Assembly: GCA_031278575.1 (NCBI GenBank)
Contig: JAITKD010000190.1
Span: 1 to 6,830 of the forward strand
From: Spirochaetaceae bacterium
GTDB taxonomy: Bacteria; Spirochaetota; Spirochaetia; Treponematales; Breznakiellaceae
Direction: 5' to 3'
DNA length: 6,830 bases
Shown here: piece by piece, positions 1 to 6,738 of the stretch
How the letters are laid out: every line of letters begins with the position of its first letter
Numbering within the stretch: position 1 is the first letter of the stretch
Position numbers and translations under genes: made by a program
The notes under the pieces: generated by a model
Told to the model about the DNA's origin: nothing
The model's database searches: none
What the model saw: only the letters and a program-made list of their open reading frames with translations

Positions 1-14
1 AAGGCGCCCCGGTT

Positions 15-20
15 AAGGAG
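15..20 (+). promoter_or_regulatory. Shine-Dalgarno site of gltB
   Basis: AAGGAG lies six bases upstream of the ATG at 27, which is ideal spacing and fixes that codon as the gltB start. The gltB frame is open upstream to the window edge, so the SD is what decides the start. A TAA at 14-16 in another frame overlaps this SD. That would suit an upstream gene ending here in the same operon, but only four of its codons would be visible, so this remains a possibility. No promoter can be seen in the 26 bases available. Confidence 0.85.
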
Positions 21-26
21 TTTGTC

Positions 27-3000
27 ATGGGTGAACACGAAGAAGGGGCTGACCAGTGTAGCCGTCAAGGACTTTACCGGCCGGAAAATGAACATGATTC
101 TTGTGGAATAGGGTTTGTCGCGGATATTAAGGGCCGCCCTTCCCATGATATTTTAAAGCGGGGATTAGAGGTTCTGGAACGGATGGAACACCGGGGCGCG
201 GAAAGCGCCGATAACAAAACCGGAGACGGCTCAGGCGTACTGATCCGGATCCCCCACGGGTATTATAAAACGCTTATCCCCGGTCTTCCCGAACCGGGGA
301 CTTACGGGACGGGGCTGGTGTTCCTGCCCGGCAGGGGAAAGGATAAAACCGCCGGGGAGCTTCGGTCTTTTTGCAAAAACGTGATTGAACAAATCGCCGG
401 AACCAGCGGTCTTAGGGTGTTCGCCTGGCGGGAGGTCCCCACGGAAAGCGGGGTGATCGGCGCTATGGCCAAATCCGTGGAGCCCCTGGTGGAACAGGTG
501 GTTCTGGTCCCCCGGGAACCGGTTCCCTCCCCTCAAAAAGGGGAAGCGAACCATAAAGGGATCACGGATCTGGAATTTCAGCTTTATATTTTCAGGAAAA
601 AGCTGGAAAAAGCCCTTCGGGATCAGGATGTTTTAAAGAAATCCCCGGTGGAATGTTATATGCCCTCCCTTTCCAGCAGGACCATCGTGTATAAGGGTAT
701 GCTCATGCCCAATCAGCTCAAGGATTATTACCCGGAGCTTCAGGATGAGGGGATAAAAACCGCCGTTGCCCTGGTACATTCCCGGTTTTCCACCAATACC
801 GTCCCCAACTGGCCCCAGGCCCAGCCCTTCCGTATGGTGGCCCATAACGGGGAGATCAACACCATCAAGGGGAACCGGTTCTGGATGGCCGCCCGGGAGG
901 CGCTTTTTTCCCATTCCCGGTTCGGCGCGGAACTCCGGGAGATCCTTCCGGTGCTGGAGCCGGACCGGAGCGATTCCGCGAGTTTTGATAATGCCCTGGA
1001 ATTCCTCGTGATGTCCGGCCGGAGCCTTCCCCACGCCCTGATGATGCTCATCCCCGAAGCCTGGAACAACCGGAACCCCATCCCCGAGGAATTGAAGGCC
1101 TTTTACGAGTACCACGCCTGCCTGATGGAGCCCTGGGACGGGCCGGCCTCCATGGTGTTTTGCGACGGCCGTTACGTGGGGGGCACCCTGGATCGGAACG
1201 GCCTCCGGCCTTCCCGGTATACCATCACCACGGACGACCTTATCGTCATGGCCTCCGAAACGGGGGTCCAGGATTTTGCCGACGCCGAGGTGGCCTATAA
1301 GGGCCGGCTTATGCCGGGGAAGCTGCTCCTGGTGGATCTGGCCGCGGGACGGATCATCCCCGATTCCGAAGTAAAGGAGGAGGTCCGCAGCAGCAAGCCC
1401 TATGCCCAATGGATGGGGAAATACCTTTTAACCCTGGAACAGGATAAGGAGGATATCCCCCAGGACCCCCTCTTTACCGATGATCGGGGGGTTCTGTTTA
1501 TGGAAAGGGCAGCGGGTTATACCCGGGAGGATCGGGAACGGCTCCTCCTCCCCATGGCCGAAAGCGGCCAGGAGCCTACCAGTTCCATGGGTACCGATAC
1601 GCCCCTGGCGATTTTTTCCGATAAGAGCCAGCGGGTATACGCCTATTTTAAACAGACCTTTGCCCAGGTAACCAACCCCCCCATTGATTCCATCCGGGAA
1701 GATCTGGTGATGACCCTGACCAGCTTTGTGGGGCCCCAGGGGAACCTCCTGGAGGAGGCCGAAACCCACGGCCGGCGGATCAAGGTCCTGAGCCCGATCC
1801 TCTCTCCGGGGGATCTGGAACGCCTCAAGGCCCTGAGCCCCCGGGATTTCCCCTGCCGGGACCTGGACGCCACCTTTTACGTGCCCCTTTTGGATACCGG
1901 GGAAAAGCCGGAGCCGGGAAAGCCCTCAGGCCGCCCGTCTTCCCTGGAGGCCGCCCTGGACCGTTTGGTCGCCGAAGCGGTTAAGGCCGCCCGGGAGGGG
2001 ATCGCCCTGCTGGTTTTATCCGACCGGGCGGGGCTGTCCCCCGAATCGGGCCGCTGCGCCGTACCGGCCCTGTTAGCCGCCGGGGCGGTCCACCACGGCC
2101 TTATCCGGGCGGGCCTGCGGATGAAGCTTTCGATCATCGTTGAGTCCGCGGAACCCCGGGAACTCATGCACTTCGCCCTGCTTTTTGGGTACGGAGCGGA
2201 CCTGGTTGCCCCCTACGGCGCCCTGGCGGCCATAGCCGCCATTTACCGGAATGCCGTCAGGGGAAAAGGGGATACGGCCCCCGAGGGAAGCGGGCCCGCT
2301 TCGAGCAATTTGGAAATCCGGGAACTCGGCGATTACCGCCACGGGGAAAAACAGTACCTCAAGGGCCTGCAAAAGGCCATGCTCAAGGTTATGTCCAAGA
2401 TGGGAACCAGCACCCTCCGTTCATACCGGGGGGCGGAGATCTTCGAGGCCATAGGATTGGGAGCGGAGGTTATTGAAAAATGTTTCCGGGGAACCGGGAG
2501 CCGTATCGGGGGGGCGGGTTTTGCGGAATTGGAAGCCGAGGCCGTTGCCCATTACCGGGACGCCCGGGCCGCTTACGACCGGATAAGCAGCCCCCTGGCC
2601 CCCGCGGATATGCTTCTGGCCGAGGCCGGTCAATACCGGTGGCGTAAAATGGGGGAACGGCACGCCTGGAACCCCGAAACCATCTCCCTGCTCCAGTGGG
2701 CCGCCCGTACCGCGGACTACGGTAAATTCAAAGAATTTACCGCCGCGGCGAACGCCCTGAACCAAAACCCCCATGTGATCCGGGGCCTCCTGGATTTCGC
2801 CCCTCCGGGAACCGTCCGGGGCGGGCCTGCCGCGCCGGTTCCCCTGGACGAGGTGGAATCCGAAGAATCCATCATGAAGCGTTTTACCACCGGGGCCATG
2901 TCCTTTGGTTCCATCTCCAAGGAAGCCCACGAGACCATTGCCGCGGCGATGAACTCCATCAAGGGCCGTTCCAATTCCGGGGAAGGGGGGGAAAGTTCCG

Positions 3001-4817
3001 AGCGGTTCCCGGTCCGTCCCGACGGGACCTGGACCCGGAGCGCCATCAAGCAGGTGGCCTCGGGCCGTTTTGGGGTAACCAGTGAATACCTGGCCAACGC
3101 CGAGGAGATCCAGATCAAGATTGCCCAGGGGGCAAAGCCCGGCGAGGGGGGCCAGCTTCCGGGGCACAAGGTGGACGCCCTGATCGCCAAAACCCGGCAC
3201 TCCACTCCGGGAGTTACCCTGATCAGCCCTCCCCCGCATCATGATATCTATTCTATAGAAGATTTGGCGGAACTCATTTTCGATTTGAAAAACGCCAACC
3301 CCGCGGCCCGGATCAGCGTGAAACTGGTTTCCGAAAGCGGGGTGGGAACCATCGCCGCCGGGGTCGCCAAGGCCCATGCGGACAATATCCTTATCTCCGG
3401 CTACGACGGCGGCACCGGGGCCAGTCCCCAGTCGAGTATCCGTCACGCGGGGCTTCCCTGGGAGCTGGGGCTTTCCGAGACCCACCAGGTATTGGTGCGG
3501 AACGGGCTCCGGGGCCGGGTCCGGCTGCAAACCGACGGCCAGCTTAAAACCGGCAGGGATATGGTGATCGCCGGGATGCTGGGGGCGGAGGAATTCGGTT
3601 TCGGCACTTCCACCCTCATCGTTTTGGGCTGCGTGATGATGCGTAAGTGCCACGAAAACACCTGCCCCATGGGGGTTGCCACCCAGGACCCGGAACTGCG
3701 GCGGCGGTTTTCCGGTAAAAGCGAATACCTCGTCAACTTTTTCCGTTTCCTTGCCCGGGAAACCCGGGAAATCATGGCCTCCCTGGGGTTCAGGACCTTT
3801 GACGAACTCGTGGGCCGGCCGGATTTTCTGGTACAGCGGAAAAGCGGCAAGGCCAAATCCGCCGGGGTGGACCTGCGGGACCTGCTCCACCGGGAGGAAG
3901 GCCCCGAGGGGATTCTCGGGGGCAAGGCGATCCGGTGTGTGGAGGACCAGATCCACAAGATAAGCCGGGTCCTGGACCGGGAGCTTATCGACAAATGTTT
4001 TGCCGCCCTGGATAAAAAGATCCCCACCGCCCTTCAGTTTGGGATCCGTAATACCGACCGGGCCGTGGGGTCCATGCTTTCCTATGAGGTCTCCCGGCGT
4101 TTCGGCGGCCAGGGACTGCCCGAAAATTTTGTAACCGTGGACTTTACCGGTTCCGCGGGGCAGAGTTTCGGCGCTTTCCTCGCCAAGGGGATCACCTTCC
4201 GCCTGGCGGGGGATTCCAACGACTACCTGGGCAAGGGCCTTTCCGGGGGCCGCATCGTGGCGGCCCCCCCGCCGGGTTCAACCTTTAAAACCAACGAAAA
4301 CATCATCGTCGGTAATACCGTACTGTACGGGGCCACTTCCGGGGAACTCTACGCCGCGGGGGTCGCGGGGGAACGGTTCTGCGTGCGGAATTCCGGGGCC
4401 CTGGCCGTGGTGGAAGGGACCGGGGATCACTGCGCCGAATACATGACCGGGGGGAGGCTCCTGGTCCTGGGCACGGTGGGGCGGAATTTCGCCGCGGGTA
4501 TGTCCGGGGGCATTGCCTATGTATTGAACCGGGAGGGTAAATTTGAATTTTTCCTCAACCGGGGCATGGTGGAACTATCGGGCCTGGACAATGAGGAGGA
4601 CGAAAATTTCGTCAAGGAAATGATCCGCAAACACGTATATTGGACCGGTTCGGCCTACGGCAAGTCAATTTTGGACCGCTGGGCGGAATACGGCCCCCAA
4701 TTCGTCAAGGTCCTGCCGGTGGAATACAAGCGGGCCCTCCAGCAGATGAAGCTCGCCGAACTGGATCGTAAGCTCTACGAGATCCGGGAACGGGAAGAAC
4801 TGGAAGTGAGAAGTTAG
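27..4817 (+). CDS. gltB: Glutamate synthase (NADPH) large (alpha) subunit
   Basis: Large subunit of cytoplasmic glutamate synthase (GOGAT). With GltD it turns L-glutamine, 2-oxoglutarate and NADPH into two L-glutamate, the second step of ammonia assimilation after glutamine synthetase. The 1596-residue product has four domains in the usual order. A type-2 glutamine amidotransferase spans about 26-440; Cys26 in HDSCGIGF is the presumed nucleophile exposed when a 25-residue propeptide is removed, and RFSTN (253-257) and HNGEIN (273-278) are the expected glutamine-site motifs. A central domain spans about 480-800. The FMN/2-oxoglutarate domain spans about 850-1235, with MSFGSIS from 958, SGYDGGTGASP from 1124, and Cys1202, Cys1208 and Cys1213 in the C-x5-C-x4-C motif that binds a 3Fe-4S cluster. 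A GXGXG beta-helix domain lies at about 1300-1500. The protein is somewhat longer than the roughly 1480-1530 residues usual in the family; Pro/Gly/Ser-rich linkers near 625-640 and 745-765 and a short insert near 165-180 may account for part of this. The frame is intact and all key residues seen are present. The start rests on the SD at 15-20. Confidence 0.98.
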   Translation: MGEHEEGADQCSRQGLYRPENEHDSCGIGFVADIKGRPSHDILKRGLEVLERMEHRGAESADNKTGDGSGVLIRIPHGYYKTLIPGLPEPGTYGTGLVFLPGRGKDKTAGELRSFCKNVIEQIAGTSGLRVFAWREVPTESGVIGAMAKSVEPLVEQVVLVPREPVPSPQKGEANHKGITDLEFQLYIFRKKLEKALRDQDVLKKSPVECYMPSLSSRTIVYKGMLMPNQLKDYYPELQDEGIKTAVALVHSRFSTNTVPNWPQAQPFRMVAHNGEINTIKGNRFWMAAREALFSHSRFGAELREILPVLEPDRSDSASFDNALEFLVMSGRSLPHALMMLIPEAWNNRNPIPEELKAFYEYHACLMEPWDGPASMVFCDGRYVGGTLDRNGLRPSRYTITTDDLIVMASETGVQDFADAEVAYKGRLMPGKLLLVDLAAGRIIPDSEVKEEVRSSKPYAQWMGKYLLTLEQDKEDIPQDPLFTDDRGVLFMERAAGYTREDRERLLLPMAESGQEPTSSMGTDTPLAIFSDKSQRVYAYFKQTFAQVTNPPIDSIREDLVMTLTSFVGPQGNLLEEAETHGRRIKVLSPILSPGDLERLKALSPRDFPCRDLDATFYVPLLDTGEKPEPGKPSGRPSSLEAALDRLVAEAVKAAREGIALLVLSDRAGLSPESGRCAVPALLAAGAVHHGLIRAGLRMKLSIIVESAEPRELMHFALLFGYGADLVAPYGALAAIAAIYRNAVRGKGDTAPEGSGPASSNLEIRELGDYRHGEKQYLKGLQKAMLKVMSKMGTSTLRSYRGAEIFEAIGLGAEVIEKCFRGTGSRIGGAGFAELEAEAVAHYRDARAAYDRISSPLAPADMLLAEAGQYRWRKMGERHAWNPETISLLQWAARTADYGKFKEFTAAANALNQNPHVIRGLLDFAPPGTVRGGPAAPVPLDEVESEESIMKRFTTGAMSFGSISKEAHETIAAAMNSIKGRSNSGEGGESSERFPVRPDGTWTRSAIKQVASGRFGVTSEYLANAEEIQIKIAQGAKPGEGGQLPGHKVDALIAKTRHSTPGVTLISPPPHHDIYSIEDLAELIFDLKNANPAARISVKLVSESGVGTIAAGVAKAHADNILISGYDGGTGASPQSSIRHAGLPWELGLSETHQVLVRNGLRGRVRLQTDGQLKTGRDMVIAGMLGAEEFGFGTSTLIVLGCVMMRKCHENTCPMGVATQDPELRRRFSGKSEYLVNFFRFLARETREIMASLGFRTFDELVGRPDFLVQRKSGKAKSAGVDLRDLLHREEGPEGILGGKAIRCVEDQIHKISRVLDRELIDKCFAALDKKIPTALQFGIRNTDRAVGSMLSYEVSRRFGGQGLPENFVTVDFTGSAGQSFGAFLAKGITFRLAGDSNDYLGKGLSGGRIVAAPPPGSTFKTNENIIVGNTVLYGATSGELYAAGVAGERFCVRNSGALAVVEGTGDHCAEYMTGGRLLVLGTVGRNFAAGMSGGIAYVLNREGKFEFFLNRGMVELSGLDNEEDENFVKEMIRKHVYWTGSAYGKSILDRWAEYGPQFVKVLPVEYKRALQQMKLAELDRKLYEIREREELEVRS

Positions 4818-4853
4818 GAAAACGCTGATTAACTTGACGCTAATAGCGTTTCC
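4817..4853 (+). other. Inverted repeat 1 in the gltB-gltD spacer
   Basis: GGAAAACGCT (4817-4826, beginning on the last base of the gltB stop codon) pairs with AGCGTTTCC (4845-4853). This gives about nine base pairs with one bulged A and an 18-base loop. The loop contains a second ACGCT (4837-4841) that can instead pair with AGCGT (4845-4849) around a three-base AAT loop, so two mutually exclusive stems share one arm. Only TTT, then CCC, belongs to the right arm and no T tract follows, so it does not look like a standard terminator. Function unknown. Confidence 0.5.
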
Positions 4854-4858
4854 CTAAG

Positions 4859-4886
4859 GTATTTGCTCATTTCATTGCGCAAATAC
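4859..4886 (+). other. Inverted repeat 2 in the gltB-gltD spacer
   Basis: GTATTTGC (4859-4866) is a perfect reverse complement of GCAAATAC (4879-4886), with a 12-base loop that contains TCATT twice in tandem. The stem is AT-rich and no T tract follows, so it is unlikely to be an intrinsic terminator. It lies between two other dyads in the same spacer and could be part of a folded leader RNA or of an extragenic repeat element. The base pairing is seen directly; the role is not known. Confidence 0.5.
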
Positions 4887-4892
4887 AATGTT

Positions 4893-4962
4893 AAAGCAGC
4901 GCCGGTTTATTCTCGATTGAATAAATCAGTGCTTCCTTAGCGGCCCGATAACCGGCTGCTTT
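4893..4962 (+). other. Inverted repeat 3, ending at the gltD ribosome-binding site
   Basis: AAAGCAGC (4893-4900) pairs with GCTGCTTT (4955-4962). After a two-base bulge (4901-4902), CGGTT (4903-4907) pairs with AACCG (4950-4954), for 13 pairs in all. The large loop holds another possible stem, TTTATTC (4906-4912) with GAATAAA (4919-4925), which competes with the outer stem for 4906-4907. TT at 4891-4892 could add two G-U pairs with GG at 4963-4964, reaching the purine-rich tract that includes the gltD SD. The right arm contains the TTG at 4961, another reason to doubt that codon as the start. A role in controlling gltD translation is inference. Confidence 0.5.
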
Positions 4963-4966
4963 GGAA

Positions 4967-4972
4967 GAGAGG
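4967..4972 (+). promoter_or_regulatory. Shine-Dalgarno site that sets the gltD start at GTG 4979
   Basis: GAGAGG, within the purine run GGAAGAGAGG (4963-4972), is followed by six bases and then GTG at 4979. The in-frame TTG at 4961 lies upstream of this run, has no SD of its own and sits inside an inverted-repeat arm. Starting at 4979 gives the N-terminus MGEPRGFLKI, which fits the MGxPxGF-type beginnings typical of GltD. Confidence 0.8.
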
Positions 4973-4978
4973 TATAAC

Positions 4979-6430
4979 GTGGGTGAACCGAGAGGTTTTT
5001 TAAAGATCCGGCGGAAGCAGTCCGGGTATAGGCCGGTGGAAGAACGGCTCAACGATTACAGTGAGGTGGAGATCCGGCTTCCCGATGAGGAACGCCGGGC
5101 TCAGGCGGCCCGGTGTATGGACTGCGGGGTGCCTTTTTGTCATTGGGCCTGCCCGGTTGCCAATGTGATGCCCGAGTGGCAGGACCGGCTGTACCGGGGG
5201 GACTGGGCCGGCGCCTGGGCAGTCCTGGAGGACCGTAACCCCTTCCCCGAATTTACCGGCCGGGTCTGCCCCGCCCTCTGCGAGGCCTCCTGTGTCCTGG
5301 GGGCCAATGACGAACCGGTAACCATCCGGCAGAACGAGCTGGCGGTGATAGAAAAGGCCTTTGAAATGGGCCTCGTGATCCCCCGGCCGCCCCGGAAGCG
5401 GAACGGCAAAAAAGTGGCTATCGTGGGGGCCGGCCCGTCGGGGCTTTCCGCGGCCTATTTTCTCAACCGGGCGGGGTTTTCGGTTACCCTCTATGAGGGG
5501 GACCGGAAACCGGGGGGCTACCTCCGGTACGGCATCCCGGACTTCAAACTGGATAAGAGTTTTATTGACCGCCGGGTGGATCTCCTGCGGGCCGAGGGGG
5601 TTGAATTCAAGACCAATACCCGGGTGGGGTCCGCCCGTTACGGCTTTGGCGTCCCCGGTTCCGACGCGGAGCTGCTGGACCCCAAGGAGCTTGAAGCCGC
5701 CTGCGACCTGGTTCTCCTCACCATCGGGGCCCGGGAACCCCGGGACATGAAGGCCCCGGGCCGGGAACTGGCGGGGATAGTCCAGGCATTGGACTACCTT
5801 TCCATGCAAAACCGCGCCCTGGCGGGGGAGATCGGGGAGGGGATGGAGCCCATCACCGCCTTTGGTAAACGGGTCCTGGTGATCGGCGGGGGCGATACCG
5901 GCGCGGACTGCGTGGGGACGGCCAACCGCCAGGGGGCCATGCGGGTAACCCAGATCGAGGTCCTGCCCCGCCCCCCGGAACACCGCCCGCCGGAGGAGCC
6001 CTGGCCCCTGTGGCCCAAGGTACTGAAAACCTCCAGCTCCCACCAGGAAGGGGGGGAGCGGCTCTGGTCGGTCAACACCAAGGCCTTTATCGGCCGGGGG
6101 GGAAAGGTGGAGGCGGTCCGGGCCTGTAAGGTGGACTGGCCCCTCAGCAACGGCCGCCCGGCCATGACCGAGGTTCCGGGTTCGGACTTTGAGATAGGGG
6201 CGGATCTGGTGCTTTTGGCCATGGGTTTTACCCATGTGGTCCAGGACGGGGCGGTGGCCGCCTTCGGCCTTGAAACCGATGAACGGGGAAACATCCGCAC
6301 CCGGGGCAGCTTCCATACCTCCAACCCCAAGGTCTGGGCCGCGGGGGATTCCCGCAGCGGGGCCAGCCTCGTGGTCCGGGCCATCGCCGACGGCCGGGCC
6401 GCCGCGGAGGCCATCATCACGAGCCTATAA
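4979..6430 (+). CDS. gltD: Glutamate synthase (NADPH) small (beta) subunit
   Basis: Small subunit of glutamate synthase, a cytoplasmic FAD and iron-sulphur protein that oxidises NADPH and passes electrons to the FMN site of GltB. From the GTG at 4979 it has 483 residues, close to the family norm of about 470-490. The N-terminal domain has Cys46, Cys49, Cys54 and Cys58 (CMDCGVPFCHWAC), then Cys97, Cys101 and Cys105 (RVCPALCEASC), the pattern that carries two 4Fe-4S clusters in this family. The FAD dinucleotide fold begins at VAIVGAGPSG (Gly150, Gly152, Gly155). A second Rossmann motif, VIGGGDTGADC (around 301-311), is the NADPH site. AAGDSRSG (from 454) is the conserved C-terminal FAD contact. 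It follows gltB on the same strand after 161 bases. No convincing terminator separates them, so co-transcription is likely, although the gap is long. An alternative in-frame start, TTG at 4961, would add six residues and is less well supported. NADPH rather than NADH is inferred from the family. Confidence 0.97.
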   Translation: MGEPRGFLKIRRKQSGYRPVEERLNDYSEVEIRLPDEERRAQAARCMDCGVPFCHWACPVANVMPEWQDRLYRGDWAGAWAVLEDRNPFPEFTGRVCPALCEASCVLGANDEPVTIRQNELAVIEKAFEMGLVIPRPPRKRNGKKVAIVGAGPSGLSAAYFLNRAGFSVTLYEGDRKPGGYLRYGIPDFKLDKSFIDRRVDLLRAEGVEFKTNTRVGSARYGFGVPGSDAELLDPKELEAACDLVLLTIGAREPRDMKAPGRELAGIVQALDYLSMQNRALAGEIGEGMEPITAFGKRVLVIGGGDTGADCVGTANRQGAMRVTQIEVLPRPPEHRPPEEPWPLWPKVLKTSSSHQEGGERLWSVNTKAFIGRGGKVEAVRACKVDWPLSNGRPAMTEVPGSDFEIGADLVLLAMGFTHVVQDGAVAAFGLETDERGNIRTRGSFHTSNPKVWAAGDSRSGASLVVRAIADGRAAAEAIITSL

Positions 6431-6460
6431 GGGAGGGGGATTTTTCCGCGGGGATACGCC

Positions 6461-6491
6461 GGTTATAGTAAAAACAGGTTATAGTAAAAAC
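6461..6491 (+). repeat. Perfect 15-bp tandem direct repeat abutting the -35 box
   Basis: GGTTATAGTAAAAAC occurs at 6461-6475 and again at 6477-6491, one base apart, so the period is 16 bases. The second copy ends on the base before the TTGACA at 6492. Two identical half-sites placed just upstream of a -35 box suit a binding site for an activator, and the A-rich part could also act as an UP element for RNA polymerase. A simple local duplication is the alternative. No regulator can be named from the sequence. Confidence 0.75.
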
Positions 6492-6520
6492 TTGACAAAA
6501 GAATCGACCCGTTGTAAGAT
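6492..6520 (+). promoter_or_regulatory. Sigma-70-type promoter for the downstream unit
   Basis: TTGACA (6492-6497) is a perfect -35 consensus. After exactly 17 bases comes TAAGAT (6515-6520), matching four of six -10 positions including the key TA and final T. Transcription should begin near 6526-6528. It points away from gltD toward the partial gene at 6743, giving a leader of about 215 bases, or toward a short RNA if transcription stops near 6720. Confidence 0.75.
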
Positions 6521-6538
6521 TAGGGTAATTTATCATGA

Positions 6539-6572
6539 GGAATTTCTAAAAACAGAAACCTTCAGAGATTCC
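6539..6572 (+). other. Hairpin near the 5' end of the predicted transcript
   Basis: GGAATTTCT (6539-6547) pairs with AGAGATTCC (6564-6572) over nine positions, one of them G-U, with a 16-base A-rich loop. It starts about 12 bases after the predicted transcription start. It could be a 5' stabilising stem or the first element of a leader or small RNA. The pairing is visible; the function is inference. Confidence 0.4.
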
Positions 6573-6633
6573 CTATATGAACGCGGGGTTGTTTCAAAGG
6601 CAGGTGATTTAAAATAGCTGCGGATAAAAGCGG

Positions 6634-6704
6634 GCCTGTCCCAAAACCGTACTCCCGGCTATGCCGGGAACGTGAGTGTACCGTCAATTGGTTTTGGGAC
6701 AGGC
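6634..6704. repeat. Long inverted repeat with nested stems (REP- or MITE-like)
   Basis: GCCTGTCCCAAAACC (6634-6648) and GGTTTTGGGACAGGC (6690-6704) are perfect 15-bp inverted arms; a G-U pair and a G-C pair may extend them to 6632 and 6706. Inside are GTAC (6649-6652) pairing with GTAC (6678-6681), and TCCCGGC (6653-6659) pairing with GCCGGGA (6663-6669) around a three-base TAT loop. All unpaired bases lie on the right side, in two eight-base bulges (6670-6677 and 6682-6689). Arms with CTGTCCCAAAA resemble the ends of some insertion-sequence families, so a transposase-free mobile element is possible. No target-site duplication is seen at its edges. Confidence 0.65.
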
Positions 6705-6720
6705 TCTCCGTATATTTTTT
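6634..6720 (+). terminator. Possible intrinsic terminator or attenuator
   Basis: The inverted repeat at 6634-6704 is followed by TATATTTTTT (6711-6720). The T run begins ten bases after the stem rather than directly after it, and the tip of the outer stem is AT-rich, so termination may be weak or conditional. It sits downstream of the promoter at 6492 and upstream of the SD at 6734. It could therefore end a short RNA of about 195 bases or attenuate the next gene. It could also simply be an extragenic repeat. Confidence 0.4.
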
Positions 6721-6733
6721 AATTTATTGCGGC

Positions 6734-6738
6734 AGGAG
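6734..6738 (+). promoter_or_regulatory. Shine-Dalgarno site of the partial gene
   Basis: AGGAG lies four bases before an in-frame TTG (6743) and 13 bases before an in-frame ATG (6752); a second ATG follows at 6758. The spacing to TTG is a little short and that to ATG rather long, so the start is not settled. A strong SD here supports a real gene beginning at this point. Confidence 0.6.

Noticed and set aside
2..16. Possible tail of an upstream gene, ending with TAA at 14-16 that overlaps the gltB SD
   Set aside because: Only four codons are visible and another frame is also open to 111, so neither can be called. It is kept only as a hint of an upstream operon partner.
2421..3956. Long open frame on the - strand (511 codons) within gltB
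   Set aside because: It lies wholly opposite gltB, whose catalytic motifs are intact. Its composition is Gly/Pro/His-rich, as expected for the antisense of GC-rich coding DNA. The same applies to the 438-codon - strand frame opposite gltD.
4834..4862. TTGACG followed by a possible -10 (AGGTAT at 17-base spacing), a candidate internal promoter for gltD
   Set aside because: The -10 match is poor at every reasonable spacing (15-18 bases), and TTGACG is part of the hairpin loop sequence. gltD can be explained by read-through from gltB.
6431..6460. Terminator directly after gltD
   Set aside because: GGGAGGGGGATTTTTCC shows G and T runs, but no stem of useful length with a following T tract can be drawn.
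6535..6549. Micro-ORF MRNF-stop after the promoter, with AGGGT upstream
   Set aside because: The putative SD at 6522-6526 lies upstream of the expected transcription start near 6527, so it would not be in the RNA. Four codons is also too short to support.
6577..6612. 11-codon ORF (MNAGLFQRQVI) as a leader peptide
   Set aside because: There is no SD before the ATG and no run of a regulatory amino acid, so an attenuation peptide is not supported.
6234..6617. 127-codon + strand frame starting in gltD and running into the spacer
   Set aside because: About half of it overlaps gltD out of frame, with an Arg/Pro/Ser-rich shadow composition, and it crosses the promoter and repeat. There is no sign of a real protein.
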